Source: SXXH01 sp041165735
GTDB lineage: Bacteria > Planctomycetota > UBA1135 > GCA-002686595
Direction: 5' to 3'
DNA: 22,269 nt
NCBI GenBank assembly: GCA_046341775.1
Contig: JBKDQQ010000098.1
Coordinates: forward strand, 1-22,269
The translations under genes and the position numbers were made by a program. Shown here piece by piece: positions 7,190 to 14,694 of the stretch (positions within the stretch are counted from its first letter, which is position 1; each line of letters opens with the position of its first letter). The notes under the pieces were generated by a model. That model had not been told where the DNA came from. It was given only the letters and a program-made list of their open reading frames with translations, and made no database searches.

Positions 7190-8236
7190 TCAAGCGCCGC
7201 CAGGGGCGGCGAAGAGCTCGGGGCAGGTGTGCAGCAGGGCTTCGGGGAAGCCCGGTTGGGCGTCGATGGCGGCCCGCAACTTGGGCGAGCGCGCCACGAG
7301 TTCGGCCACTTCGGCCGCCCGTGCGGGGTGGCGGTCGAGCAGCAGGCGGAAGTACCGCAACGAGCGACCGCGGTCACCGGCGAGGGCGTGGACCATACCG
7401 AGGTTGAACCGAGCGGCCCAGAAGCGATCGTCGGCGTCCGCGAGGCCGCTGATCGTGATCCAACGCCAGCAGCGCACGGCGGCGCGCCAGTTCTCCTCGC
7501 TCGAGTGCAGCCTGCCGAGCTGCATCATGGCGTGGCCGCGGTTCTCGGGGCGGATCGCCTCCTCGAAGATGCGCCGGTACTCCTCGGCCGCGACGAGGCG
7601 CTTGCCCTCGTGCGCGTGCAAGTAGGCGAGCCACAACGACGCCTCCTCGTGCGAGGCGTCGACCGCCAGCGCCTCCTCCAGCAGCTTGCGGCCCTTCTCC
7701 AGCGGCGATTCGATGCGCTCCAGCCGGCCGTTGAACATGGCCCGCGCGCGCGACCAATCGAGGCGCGCCGCCGGTTGGCGCTCGCCGCGCAGCACGCCGT
7801 CCACGAAGCCGCGACCCTGCCCTTGCGTGGCGGCGATGGGCACCACGGCCTCGAAGATCTTCTCGCGCCAACCCGGGTCGACGGCCGCGACCACGTAGGC
7901 CTTGCCCAGTTGGAAGAAGAGCGTCGCCAGCGCGTGCACGAGGTCGACCGACTCGGCCGCGCGCGCCGCTTCGCGCGCCCAGTCCCCGCCGACGAGCATC
8001 GACAAGCGCGCCTGCAAGCGCGCCTCGTCGTGGATGTCCTTGTGCAGGCGCATGTGCGCGCGCGTGTCGTCGACGAAGGCGCGGCACAAGGCGCAGGCCT
8101 CCATGTGGCCGATCGCGCGCGCCGCCGCTTGGTCCTCGAGCTCGCCGTCGAGCAGGCAGGACAGGTCGACTTGGAAGGCGGTGCAAGGACCGGCCTCGAA
8201 GTCGTCGCGGGCGTCGAAGGATGCGTGCTCTTGCAT
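7190..8236 (-). CDS. Zinc-finger anti-sigma-like protein with TPR-like repeats
   Basis: 348 residues. Near the N-terminus is a ZAS/zf-HC2 zinc motif: C27 (LSCLLDGEL), then H44, C48 and C51 (HMEACALC), the HxxxCxxC pattern of zinc-binding anti-sigma factors. No transmembrane helix follows, so it looks cytoplasmic. Residues of about 160-335 are helical and repeat-like (KGRKLLEEALAVDASHEEAS, EEYRRIFEEAIRPENRGHAM, RYFRLLLDRHP), consistent with degenerate TPRs. The likely role is to hold the sigma factor encoded just upstream, with the TPR part binding a signal or partner; this is inferred from gene order and the motif. The ATG at 8236 has GGAGGG 8 nt upstream and lies 2 nt past the sigma stop codon. 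Confidence 0.8.
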   Translation of the reverse strand: MQEHASFDARDDFEAGPCTAFQVDLSCLLDGELEDQAAARAIGHMEACALCRAFVDDTRAHMRLHKDIHDEARLQARLSMLVGGDWAREAARAAESVDLVHALATLFFQLGKAYVVAAVDPGWREKIFEAVVPIAATQGQGRGFVDGVLRGERQPAARLDWSRARAMFNGRLERIESPLEKGRKLLEEALAVDASHEEASLWLAYLHAHEGKRLVAAEEYRRIFEEAIRPENRGHAMMQLGRLHSSEENWRAAVRCWRWITISGLADADDRFWAARFNLGMVHALAGDRGRSLRYFRLLLDRHPARAAEVAELVARSPKLRAAIDAQPGFPEALLHTCPELFAAPGGA

Positions 8237-8238
8237 GG

Positions 8239-9123
8239 TCAGTCCCTCCCTCCTCGTTCGCCGGTCGAGCGCGGGTCGAGGTCCTCGGATTCGTCGTCGG
8301 CCTCCGCGAAGAGCGCCGCCCTCCCGCATTGGGCGGGACGCTGCGCCTGCAGCGCGCCGTCGAAGGCGCGACGCATCGCGCGCTGGATCTTCCGGCGCGC
8401 GCGGAACACGACCATCTTGAGGTTCTCGAGCTTGATGCCCAGCTCCTCGGCGGCTTGGCGGTAGCTGGCGTCCTCCACCTCGACCATCTGCAGCGCGCGC
8501 CGCTCGCGCTCGGACAAGAGCGCGTAGAACGCCAAGTACAGCTGGAGGTAGGTCAGGTAGACCCGCGCGCACTCGCTGTTGCTCTCGGTCTCGACGGCGC
8601 GAGCCAAGGGGCCGGCGCCTTGCGTCTCGACTTCGCCGGCGAGGTCCTCGATCGCGACTTCCCCGCGATCGCGGCGCGACACCGAACGCAGGTGCTTGAG
8701 CACCGTGTTGCGCACGATCATCGCCGACCAGACGCGGAACGCGTCGTCGCGGCTGGCATCGAAGCGGTGCGGGTAGCGGTAGACGTTGAAGAACACCTCC
8801 TGCAGCACGTCGAGCGGATCGCTCTTGCAGCCGTAGCGGCGCAGGCGGGCGGCGACCTGCACGAGCAGGTGCTGGGCGTTCAGCTCGTAGAGCAGCCCGA
8901 AGGCGCCGCGCCCGCCGTGGAGGCGGAAGCGCTCCATGAGCGCCGTCGAGAACGCGTCGCGCAGCGCTTCGCCGTCGCGCGCCTCGTCCGACACGATGCA
9001 GAGGAGCGCCGCGCAAGACTCGCCACCCAGCTCGTCGCGCAGGTCGCCGAGCCGCTCGGCCAGGCGCGCGCGATACGCGGCGCCCGGGCTGGGCTGCGAG
9101 TGCATGGCGGAGGTGGCCTGCAT
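8239..9123 (-). CDS. ECF-like sigma-70 family RNA polymerase sigma factor
   Basis: 294 residues, longer than a typical ECF sigma (about 190) because of an N-terminal extension of about 75 residues and a C-terminal tail of about 40. Region 2 spans about 80-150, with the core-binding segment DPLDVLQEVFFNVYRYPHRF and the DNA-melting segment DAFRVWSAMIVRNTVLKHLR. Region 4 spans about 202-252: LLSERERRALQMVEVEDASY, then RQAAEELGIKLENLKMVVFR, the helix-turn-helix that reads the -35 element. Region 3 is absent. It heads the operon, followed by the zinc-finger protein and the secreted protein, and may activate its own promoter in 9124-9612. ATGs occur at 9123 and 9105; neither has a convincing Shine-Dalgarno, so the start is uncertain by six codons. 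Confidence 0.88.
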   Translation of the reverse strand: MQATSAMHSQPSPGAAYRARLAERLGDLRDELGGESCAALLCIVSDEARDGEALRDAFSTALMERFRLHGGRGAFGLLYELNAQHLLVQVAARLRRYGCKSDPLDVLQEVFFNVYRYPHRFDASRDDAFRVWSAMIVRNTVLKHLRSVSRRDRGEVAIEDLAGEVETQGAGPLARAVETESNSECARVYLTYLQLYLAFYALLSERERRALQMVEVEDASYRQAAEELGIKLENLKMVVFRARRKIQRAMRRAFDGALQAQRPAQCGRAALFAEADDESEDLDPRSTGERGGRD

Positions 9124-9612
9124 GGGGTGCGCTGCTTGGTTGGTTTGTGGCGCGCGCGAGGCGCGGCGTGCACCGCGGACCCCGGTTCCCGGACGCGAGT
9201 CGGGGGCGGGAGGCCGTGGCGCACGGGCAAGCCTTGCGTGCCGGGGCGAACCAGGGGTTGGGATTCCGCCGGCGTGGTGGACGCCGGTACGGAGGAGTCG
9301 ACGCGCTGCGTGGAGGGGACCGCGTCGGGCGTGGGGAACCCGGCGGCTGGAAGGCCTCGTGGACGATTCTAGAGCCGATGGGAAACGAGGTAACGCACAC
9401 CCTTTGCTTCAATTTTATCCACCGGCGCAATTTCACGTAACTCTCTTCCATGAATCGGCTTGCGGGTCCATTTCAAGGCGTGGAAGTGACTGCGCACCGC
9501 CTGCGCGGCCCTGCGACCGACGACCGCGCCTCGCTCCGCCGTCGTCGGCTCGAGCGGGCTTCGACGCCGTCCGGCCCTTCCCGCGAACGAGCCCGCAGGA
9601 GACGATCCGCGC
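9124..9612. promoter_or_regulatory. Divergent intergenic region between sigma operon and queG, with AT-rich island
   Basis: These 489 bases hold no supported gene. Positions about 9366-9450 are clearly more AT-rich than the rest of the window and contain TTTGCTTCAATTTTATCC (9403-9420). On the minus strand a TAAAAT hexamer (9417-9412) lies 17 nt after TTACGT, a possible but weak promoter toward the sigma operon with a leader of about 280 nt. No ECF-type promoter can be assigned with confidence. Toward queG, AGGAGA at 9597-9602 is its ribosome-binding site. Confidence 0.35.
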
Positions 9613-10725
9613 GTGGGACGCGAGCAAGTGGTGTTCGAGATCGCGGCGGAGCTGGGCTTCGACCTGTGCGGCATCGCGCCCCTCGCTCCCCCGCCGGATG
9701 CCGAGCGCTTCCAAGCGTGGCTCGAGAAGGGGCGGCACGGCTCGATGCGCTGGCTCGAGGTCGACGCCGAGCGGATCCTCGACCCGCGCAAGATCCTCAA
9801 GCAGCAGGGCAGCATGGTCGTGCTGGGACTGGCGCATTCGCGACCCGCGGTCGAGCTGCAAGGAGGCGGACGCGTGGCGCGCTACGCGGCGGGGCGCGAC
9901 TACCACAACGTGCTCGCGCACAAGCTGCGCAAGTTCTCCAAGCGCCTGGAGCGCGCGGGCCTCGGCGGGATGCAACGCCGCATCGTCGACGCCGGTCCGG
10001 TCCTCGAACGCTCGCACGCGCGCGTGGCGGGCATCGGGTTCTCCTCGAAGGCGGCCAACCTGCTGCACCCGCGCTTCGGACCGTACTTCTTCCTCTCCGA
10101 GCTGCTGCTGTCGCACGAACTCGAGCCGACGACGGCGCAGCCCGTTGGTTCGTGCGGCACGTGCACGGCCTGCCTCGACGCCTGTCCCACCCAGGCGATC
10201 GTCGCGCCGGGCGAAGTCGACGCGCGACGCTGCATCAGCTACCTGACGATCGAGCACCAAGGCGCCATGGATCCGGCCTTGCGCGACAAGGTCGGCTCCT
10301 GGGCCTTCGGCTGCGATGTATGCAGCGAAGTCTGTCCCTGGGCTTCCAAGGCCCCCGACCTGTCGCAACGCTTCGGCCACCACCGCGCGGTGGCCGAGTT
10401 GGGACTCGTCGAGTGGCTCGAGGCGGGCGACGCCTTCGACGAGCTGTTCCACCCGTCGCCCACCGATCGCCCGGGGCGCGAGGGCGTGGCGCGCAACGCC
10501 GCCATCGCCTTGTCGGGCGTCCCGAGCGATCGCGGTCGTGGAGCGCTGCTCAAGGCTCTGAGCTTCGACCCCAGCCAGGTCGTGCGCGAGGCGGCGGCAT
10601 GGTCCTTGGCGAAGGCCCATGCCAAGGACGACGGAGTCCGCGGGGCGCTCGAACGCGCCGCGGCGGCGGAAGACGACGCGGCGGTGCGCGCAGCGATCCT
10701 CGCCTGGCGCGATCGCTGCACCTGA
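9613..10725 (+). CDS. queG: Epoxyqueuosine reductase
   Basis: 370 residues. QueG carries out the last step of queuosine synthesis in tRNA, reducing epoxyqueuosine with cobalamin and two [4Fe-4S] clusters. Visible landmarks: the N-terminal GFDLCGIAPL; MRWLEVDAERILDPRKI (45-61); YAAGRDYHNVLAHKL (91-105); VDAGPVLER (125-133); the ferredoxin-like cysteines C181, C184, C187 and C191 (CGTCTACLDACP); YLTIEHQG (210-217); and the second set C234, C237 and C241 (FGCDVCSEVCPW). Residues of about 300-370 are HEAT-like helices (REGVARNAAIAL, VREAAAWSLAKAHA), as in long QueG proteins. The start is GTG with AGGAGA 10 nt upstream. It is the first of two plus-strand genes here; queA lies 10 kb away at 20647-21690. 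Confidence 0.95.
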   Translation: MGREQVVFEIAAELGFDLCGIAPLAPPPDAERFQAWLEKGRHGSMRWLEVDAERILDPRKILKQQGSMVVLGLAHSRPAVELQGGGRVARYAAGRDYHNVLAHKLRKFSKRLERAGLGGMQRRIVDAGPVLERSHARVAGIGFSSKAANLLHPRFGPYFFLSELLLSHELEPTTAQPVGSCGTCTACLDACPTQAIVAPGEVDARRCISYLTIEHQGAMDPALRDKVGSWAFGCDVCSEVCPWASKAPDLSQRFGHHRAVAELGLVEWLEAGDAFDELFHPSPTDRPGREGVARNAAIALSGVPSDRGRGALLKALSFDPSQVVREAAAWSLAKAHAKDDGVRGALERAAAAEDDAAVRAAILAWRDRCT

Positions 10726-11114
10726 ATCCACTCGGCGGCGAGGTGTGGTGCGCGCGCCACGACCGGCGCGCGCGGTGTGGCGCGGGCGCAACAGGGCAGT
10801 GGACGCTCGCCATGGGCGCAGACGCAAGCTCATGAAGCAAATCCACTTAGGCCGACGCGTCGAGCGCCCCTTGGCGCCGCGCCCAAGGTGACTCCGGGCC
10901 GAACTCGCCCCCTGCGCGGGATGCCGCGACCGATGGAGCGTGGCGTCGGCGCCACAGGTGCGGGTGCTGCACGAGTGCCGCACCAGGGCCGCGCACATGA
11001 ATGCAAACTCCTATCACTTAGGCGGTTGCGACCGAGCGACCGGAGTCGGCGCGCGACTTGGCCACCGGCGTGCTCAGGGGAAGCCGCACCCGCATCCACG
11101 CAGGACACCGCACG
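10726..11114. other. Intergenic region with hairpins and a duplicated CACTTAGGC element
   Basis: These 389 bases have no supported gene. A 9-bp stem, GCGCGCGCC (10750-10758) with GGCGCGCGC (10765-10773), lies 25 nt past the queG stop and may terminate it, though no U-tract follows. A related element occurs twice: ATGAAGCAAATC then CACTTAGGC (10832-10852), and ATGAATGCAAACTC then CACTTAGGC (10997-11023); the similarity continues for about 20 bases as GGC.G..GCG and GAGCG. A hairpin GTGGCG/CGCCAC (10940-10955) lies between the copies. The elements may be a repeated promoter or regulator site for the zinc-ribbon gene. Confidence 0.4.
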
Positions 11115-11333
11115 ATGAACCTCAACCGCGATTACTACAGCGACCAGAAGTACTGCAGCCACTGCCAGAAGTACGTCTCGTACCTCATGTCGCTCGACCG
11201 CAGCTACTGCATCGAGTGCGGCGAGCGCGTGCGACTCTTCTCCGGCGAGGACTGGTCGGAGTTCAACGAGACGATCACCCGCCAGAAGCCCAAGGGCGGT
11301 CGCCCGCGCAAGAGCGGCAAGGAATCGGCCTGA
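11115..11333 (+). CDS. Small zinc-ribbon protein
   Basis: 72 residues. Two CxxC knuckles (YCSHCQKY at about 13-20 and YCIECGER at about 31-38) form a zinc ribbon, followed by an aromatic and acidic segment (LFSGEDWSEFNETI) and a basic tail (KPKGGRPRKSGKESA) that could touch nucleic acid. I do not recognise a named family. The ATG at 11115 is preceded by AGGA 9 nt upstream; an earlier in-frame start at 11058 would add Arg/Gly-rich residues unlike the rest and is rejected. It stands alone on the plus strand, converging on the TPR gene. A regulatory or ribosome-associated role is possible but unproven. Confidence 0.8.
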   Translation: MNLNRDYYSDQKYCSHCQKYVSYLMSLDRSYCIECGERVRLFSGEDWSEFNETITRQKPKGGRPRKSGKESA

Positions 11334-11485
11334 CGCACGCTGGCGCGCCCAGTGCCGCGGCCCACGCCCACGGCGCGCGCGCCGGAAGACTCGACACCCG
11401 CTGACTCTGCTCCCGTCCGCCTCCGCATGGCGGACACCCCGACTCCGGCCCGGTCACCGCGACTCCCTGCCGGAGCGCCCGCGCC

Positions 11486-11533
11486 GACTCTCTCTCTCCC
11501 AGACTCTCTCTCCGACTCTCTCTCTGCTCCTCC
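11486..11533. repeat. Pyrimidine-rich GACTCTCTCTC repeat
   Basis: Three copies of GACTCTCTCTC start at 11486, 11502 and 11514, in a plus-strand stretch almost free of G. The wider 11400-11535 region is also C/T rich. In a plus-strand transcript this would be a long unstructured C-over-G tract, the kind of sequence Rho binds. It may equally be simple slippage repeat. Confidence 0.6.
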
Positions 11534-11537
11534 CGAT

Positions 11538-11561
11538 GCAGCCCGCCCACCAGCGGGCTGC
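11538..11561. terminator. Hairpin between convergent genes
   Basis: GCAGCCCGC (11538-11546) and GCGGGCTGC (11553-11561) form a perfect 9-bp stem with a 6-nt loop, placed between the plus-strand zinc-ribbon gene and the stop of the minus-strand TPR gene (37 nt past it). No U-tract follows on either strand, so it would be a bidirectional barrier or a Rho-assisted terminator. Confidence 0.45.
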
Positions 11562-11597
11562 GTCCTTGGGGAGGGTGCGCCGTGCGCCGGAGTCTAC

Positions 11598-12797
11598 TCA
11601 GCGTCCCCGCTCCAGGCGCCGCCAGCGTTCGCCAGCGGCGAGACGCTTGGTCTGGTCGCCACGCTCGGCCCACAAGGCCTCCAAGCGCTTCCACGCGGCC
11701 ACGTCCGAGCCGGCGAGCTCCTCCGTGCGCGTGGCGACCTGCAGGGCGAACGAGCCGCGCGCCGCCAGCAGGTCCAACGCCTCCACGTGCGCCCCCAAGT
11801 CGTCGCCCGCGAGGGACAACCAGCGACGCACCGCTTGCTCGGCGCGCCGCGCGTCGCCCAGCTCGTGGTGGACCATGGCGCGCCGGCGCGGCAGCTCCGG
11901 ATCGGCGGGCGCGTACTCCTCGTCGGATTCGAGCTGTCGCAAGCGCGCCGCGGCGGAGGACAGGCGTTCGAAGCGCGCGCGCTCGAGCTGCGCGGCCTCG
12001 GACTCGCCCTGTTCCTGCAGCACCTGCGCCAACACGAAGCACGGCGCGGGATCGAATCCGTCCAGTGCGACGGCCTTGCGCGCCGCGGACAGCGCGCGCG
12101 ACAGGTCCTCTTCGTCGAGCGCCAGGCGCGCGAGCCAAGTCCAGGCTTCCACGTGCGCGGGCTTCGCCGCCACGACCTCCTCCAGCAAGGCGCGCGCGCG
12201 CACGGCCTCCCCCATTCGCGCCAAGGACAAGGCCAGGCCGCGGCGCGCCTCCACGTCGCCGGGCGCCGCGCGCAACACCGCCTCGTAGTGGTCGCGCGCC
12301 TCGGCGTGCCGGCCCAGGGTGTAGAGCGCGTGCCCGAGCACGCGCGTCTCGCCGACGCGGTCCGGGCATTCCTCGAGGAACCGGCGCGCGCACGCCACGG
12401 CGTCCGTGTGGCGCTGCAGCCGGAAGTGGATCACGGCGCACTGGTGCAGCGCCGGCGGCCAGCCGGGCGTCTCGTCGAGCAGCGCGTACAACTCGACCAG
12501 CGCCGCGATGGGCGCGCGACGCTCCAAGGCGGCGAGCGCCGTGTGGTAGCGGGCCGGAAGATCCTCGGCGCGCAGCTTCGTCGGATCGAATCCCCTCCAA
12601 CGCGCCGCGGCGGAACGCGGCAGGGTCGCGGGATCGCGCGCCAATGCCGCGGACTCGAGCTCGGACAGGCGCCGCCGCGCCGGCGCGGGCTCGACTTGCG
12701 CCGTCTCCTCGACGATGCGGAGCGGAGCGGAGCCTTGGGCTCCGAGCGAGGGAAGCAGGGCGACGGCGACGATCGCCCAGCGTGCGAACGCGTTCAC
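11598..12797 (-). CDS. Secreted tetratricopeptide-repeat protein
   Basis: 399 residues. A signal peptide (VNAFARWAIVAVALLPSLGA) is followed by a charged spacer. From about residue 80 to 300 there are TPR helices with the usual Ala/Gly/Leu pattern: YALLDETPGWPPALHQCAVI, LGHALYTLGRHAEARDHYEA, LALSLARMGEAVRARALLEE, WLARLALDEEDLSRALSAAR, VLAQVLQEQGESEAAQLERA. A second helical segment ends the protein. TPRs mediate protein-protein contacts; the partner is probably the ASPIC/FG-GAP protein. The start is GTG at 12797, overlapping that gene's stop as GTGA, so translation is coupled. The longer upstream frame runs antisense-like through the neighbouring gene and is rejected. Confidence 0.82.
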   Translation of the reverse strand: MNAFARWAIVAVALLPSLGAQGSAPLRIVEETAQVEPAPARRRLSELESAALARDPATLPRSAAARWRGFDPTKLRAEDLPARYHTALAALERRAPIAALVELYALLDETPGWPPALHQCAVIHFRLQRHTDAVACARRFLEECPDRVGETRVLGHALYTLGRHAEARDHYEAVLRAAPGDVEARRGLALSLARMGEAVRARALLEEVVAAKPAHVEAWTWLARLALDEEDLSRALSAARKAVALDGFDPAPCFVLAQVLQEQGESEAAQLERARFERLSSAAARLRQLESDEEYAPADPELPRRRAMVHHELGDARRAEQAVRRWLSLAGDDLGAHVEALDLLAARGSFALQVATRTEELAGSDVAAWKRLEALWAERGDQTKRLAAGERWRRLERGR

Positions 12798-14455
12798 TTG
12801 CCCGTCTCCTGCGCCGAGTCCGCCGGCTCGACGACGACGAGCAGTCGGTCCACGGGCGGCGCCGCGACGCGCACGGAGCGCCCCGAGAGGAAGCGCACTT
12901 CGACGCTCGCCACGTCCGCGCAGGCTCCCAGCCCGAAGTGCGCTTCCGCCGGGACGGCGGCCTGGTAGCCGCCGCTGGTGCGAATCTCGGCGGCGCGCCT
13001 CGCGCCGCAGGCCTCGACGAACACGCGCGCCCCGAGCGCATCGACCTTGCCGCCGGCGAGCTTGGCGCGCACGCGCAGATGGTGGTGGCCGGCCCCGCGC
13101 GGCGCGCGGTTCAGGAGCACATCGACCGGTCCGTCGAGGCGCGCGGCCACCAAGTCGACATCCCCGTCGCCATCGAGGTCGCCCGCGGCGCAGGCGCGCG
13201 ACACGCGCGCTCCCGGGAGGAGCGGCGACTCGGCGAAGCGCAGCTTGCCGTCGTTCAGCAGCAACTGCGCGCGCTGCGCATGGCTGGTGTCCGTGCCGGG
13301 CAGGTCGGCCTGCGGGTAGACGTGACCGTTGAACACGGCGAGATCGAGGTCGCCGTCCAGGTCGAAGTCGTGCATGGAAGCACCCCAGCCAAGCAGCGGG
13401 ATGCTCGGCCCGCTGATGCCGGCGGCCATCCCGCGCTCGCGATAGCCGCCGCTCTTCGTCGAGCAGTAGAGCGGCGTCGCCTCTCCGCTGAAGACCGTCA
13501 CGAACAAGTCGTCGCGCAAGTCGCCGTTGAGGTCCCCCGCCGCGATGCCCATGGCGGCCATCTCGCGCCCGTTGGCGTCGTGCGAGACGCCGCGCGCGAA
13601 GGCCACTTCGCGGAACGCGCCCTTGCCGTCGTTCTCCCACAGGAAGTTGGGCATGGAGTCGTTGGCGACGAACAAGTCGGTGTCGCCATCGGCGTCGTGG
13701 TCGAGCGCCATCACGCCGAGTCCGTAGCTCGGCGCGTGGGCGGCGATGCCCGACTCGCGCGTGGCGTCCACGAAGGTGCCGTCGCCGAGCCCCTTGTAGA
13801 AGCGATCGGACTGCGGCTGCAGGCCTTCCGGGCCGCACATGACGGGATGGCCCTTCCAGCGGCAGGCGCCGCTGGCGCGCGACTTGACGGACTTGGTCGA
13901 GAAATCGAGGTAGCGCACGACGTACAGGTCGAGCGCGCCGTCCGCGTCGGCGTCGAACAGCACCGCGCTGGTCGACCAATCGCCGGGCTCGCCAAGGCTC
14001 GCGCACTCGCGCCAACCCTCCGCGCCGTTGAGCAGCACGCGCGCCGGTCCTTGGTCGGTCAGCACGAGGTCGAGCCGCCCGTCGCCGTCGATGTCGCCCG
14101 TGGCGCCGCCCGAGCCCAGGCGCAGCTCGGGCAGCTTCCAACGCTCGCCACCGGGGGCGAAGGTGCCGTCGCCCTTGCCGAGGAACACGCGCGCGGGCCG
14201 CGCCGGCTTGCCAGCCTCCTTCGCCTCGACCGTCGAGCCGTCGACCAGCACGCAGTCGAGCACGCCATCGCCATCGAAGTCGCCGAGCAGCACTCCGCCG
14301 CCGTTGACCTCGGCGATCCAGTCCTTGCCCGCGCCGCCGTAGGCGAGCTCGACGCCGGGCAGGGCGCGCGCCGAGGCGTCCTCGAACAAGGACGGATCGG
14401 AGGCGGGAGCCGTCGTCGCCCGCGCGGCTTGGAGGATCAGGAGTGTCGCCAGCAT
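12794..14455 (-). CDS. FG-GAP repeat protein with ASPIC/UnbV domain (CRTAC1-like)
   Basis: 553 residues. A short signal sequence (MLATLLILQAARATTAPA) precedes a beta-propeller of FG-GAP/VCBS repeats. Seven calcium-binding loops are visible, including DFDGDGVLD, DIDGDGRLD, DADADGALD, DHDADGDTD, DLNGDLRDD, DFDLDGDLD and DLDGDGDVD. The last about 100 residues form an ASPIC/UnbV domain (GHHHLRVRAKLAGGKVDALG, IRTSGGYQAAVPAEAHFGLG, VEVRFLSGR). Such proteins are exported and bind calcium; adhesion or surface binding is the usual assumption. The ATG at 14455 has GGAG five nt upstream. It lacks the C-terminal module of its neighbours. It is coupled to the TPR gene downstream, a pairing that fits the frequent ASPIC-TPR association I recall in planctomycetes. 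Confidence 0.9.
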   Translation of the reverse strand: MLATLLILQAARATTAPASDPSLFEDASARALPGVELAYGGAGKDWIAEVNGGGVLLGDFDGDGVLDCVLVDGSTVEAKEAGKPARPARVFLGKGDGTFAPGGERWKLPELRLGSGGATGDIDGDGRLDLVLTDQGPARVLLNGAEGWRECASLGEPGDWSTSAVLFDADADGALDLYVVRYLDFSTKSVKSRASGACRWKGHPVMCGPEGLQPQSDRFYKGLGDGTFVDATRESGIAAHAPSYGLGVMALDHDADGDTDLFVANDSMPNFLWENDGKGAFREVAFARGVSHDANGREMAAMGIAAGDLNGDLRDDLFVTVFSGEATPLYCSTKSGGYRERGMAAGISGPSIPLLGWGASMHDFDLDGDLDLAVFNGHVYPQADLPGTDTSHAQRAQLLLNDGKLRFAESPLLPGARVSRACAAGDLDGDGDVDLVAARLDGPVDVLLNRAPRGAGHHHLRVRAKLAGGKVDALGARVFVEACGARRAAEIRTSGGYQAAVPAEAHFGLGACADVASVEVRFLSGRSVRVAAPPVDRLLVVVEPADSAQETGK

Positions 14456-14651
14456 GCCTGCTCCGAAGTCTAGGCCGTGCTTGGGCCCCGCGCCACGCGC
14501 CGGCGGCCGCCTTCGCATCCAATGGAGGGCGGGCCCCGGCGCGCGAGCCGCCGGTGGCGCAAGCGCTCGGCGGCCCCGCCGGCAAGTCCTCGCAGCGGCA
14601 AGGCCACCTTGCGGCATGGCGGCCGGGCCGGCATCGCCGACGGGGCCGCCA

Positions 14652-14669
14652 TGTAAAGTAAACTTGACA
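14652..14669. promoter_or_regulatory. 18-bp imperfect palindrome, copy 1
   Basis: TGTAAAGTAAACTTGACA is nearly self-complementary (14 of 18 positions symmetric) in a GC-rich background where such AT-rich runs are rare. It lies 26 nt past the subtilase stop and about 200 nt before the ASPIC gene start. A copy matching 15 of 18 positions, in opposite orientation, lies at 20616-20633. It looks like an operator for a dimeric regulator or a short repeated palindrome; I cannot name a protein that binds it. The rest of the 14456-14694 gap is GC-rich without other recognisable signals. Confidence 0.5.
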
Positions 14670-14694
14670 CCCGCCGCGGAGCGGGCGCCACGCC

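Noticed and set aside
7170..7193. TTG start of the secreted protein overlapping the upstream stop
   Set aside because: It resembles the TTGA overlap at pdxA, but the ATG at 7169 has a well-placed GGAG and starts the signal peptide region better.
9335..9360. ECF-type promoter GGAAC ... CGT toward queG
   Set aside because: The spacer is 18 nt, longer than usual, and such short motifs are frequent by chance in GC-rich DNA.
9190..9451. N-terminal extension of the zinc-finger protein frame to 9451
   Set aside because: The frame would run through the sigma gene in another phase; the ATG at 8236 has a strong ribosome-binding site and a sensible N-terminus.
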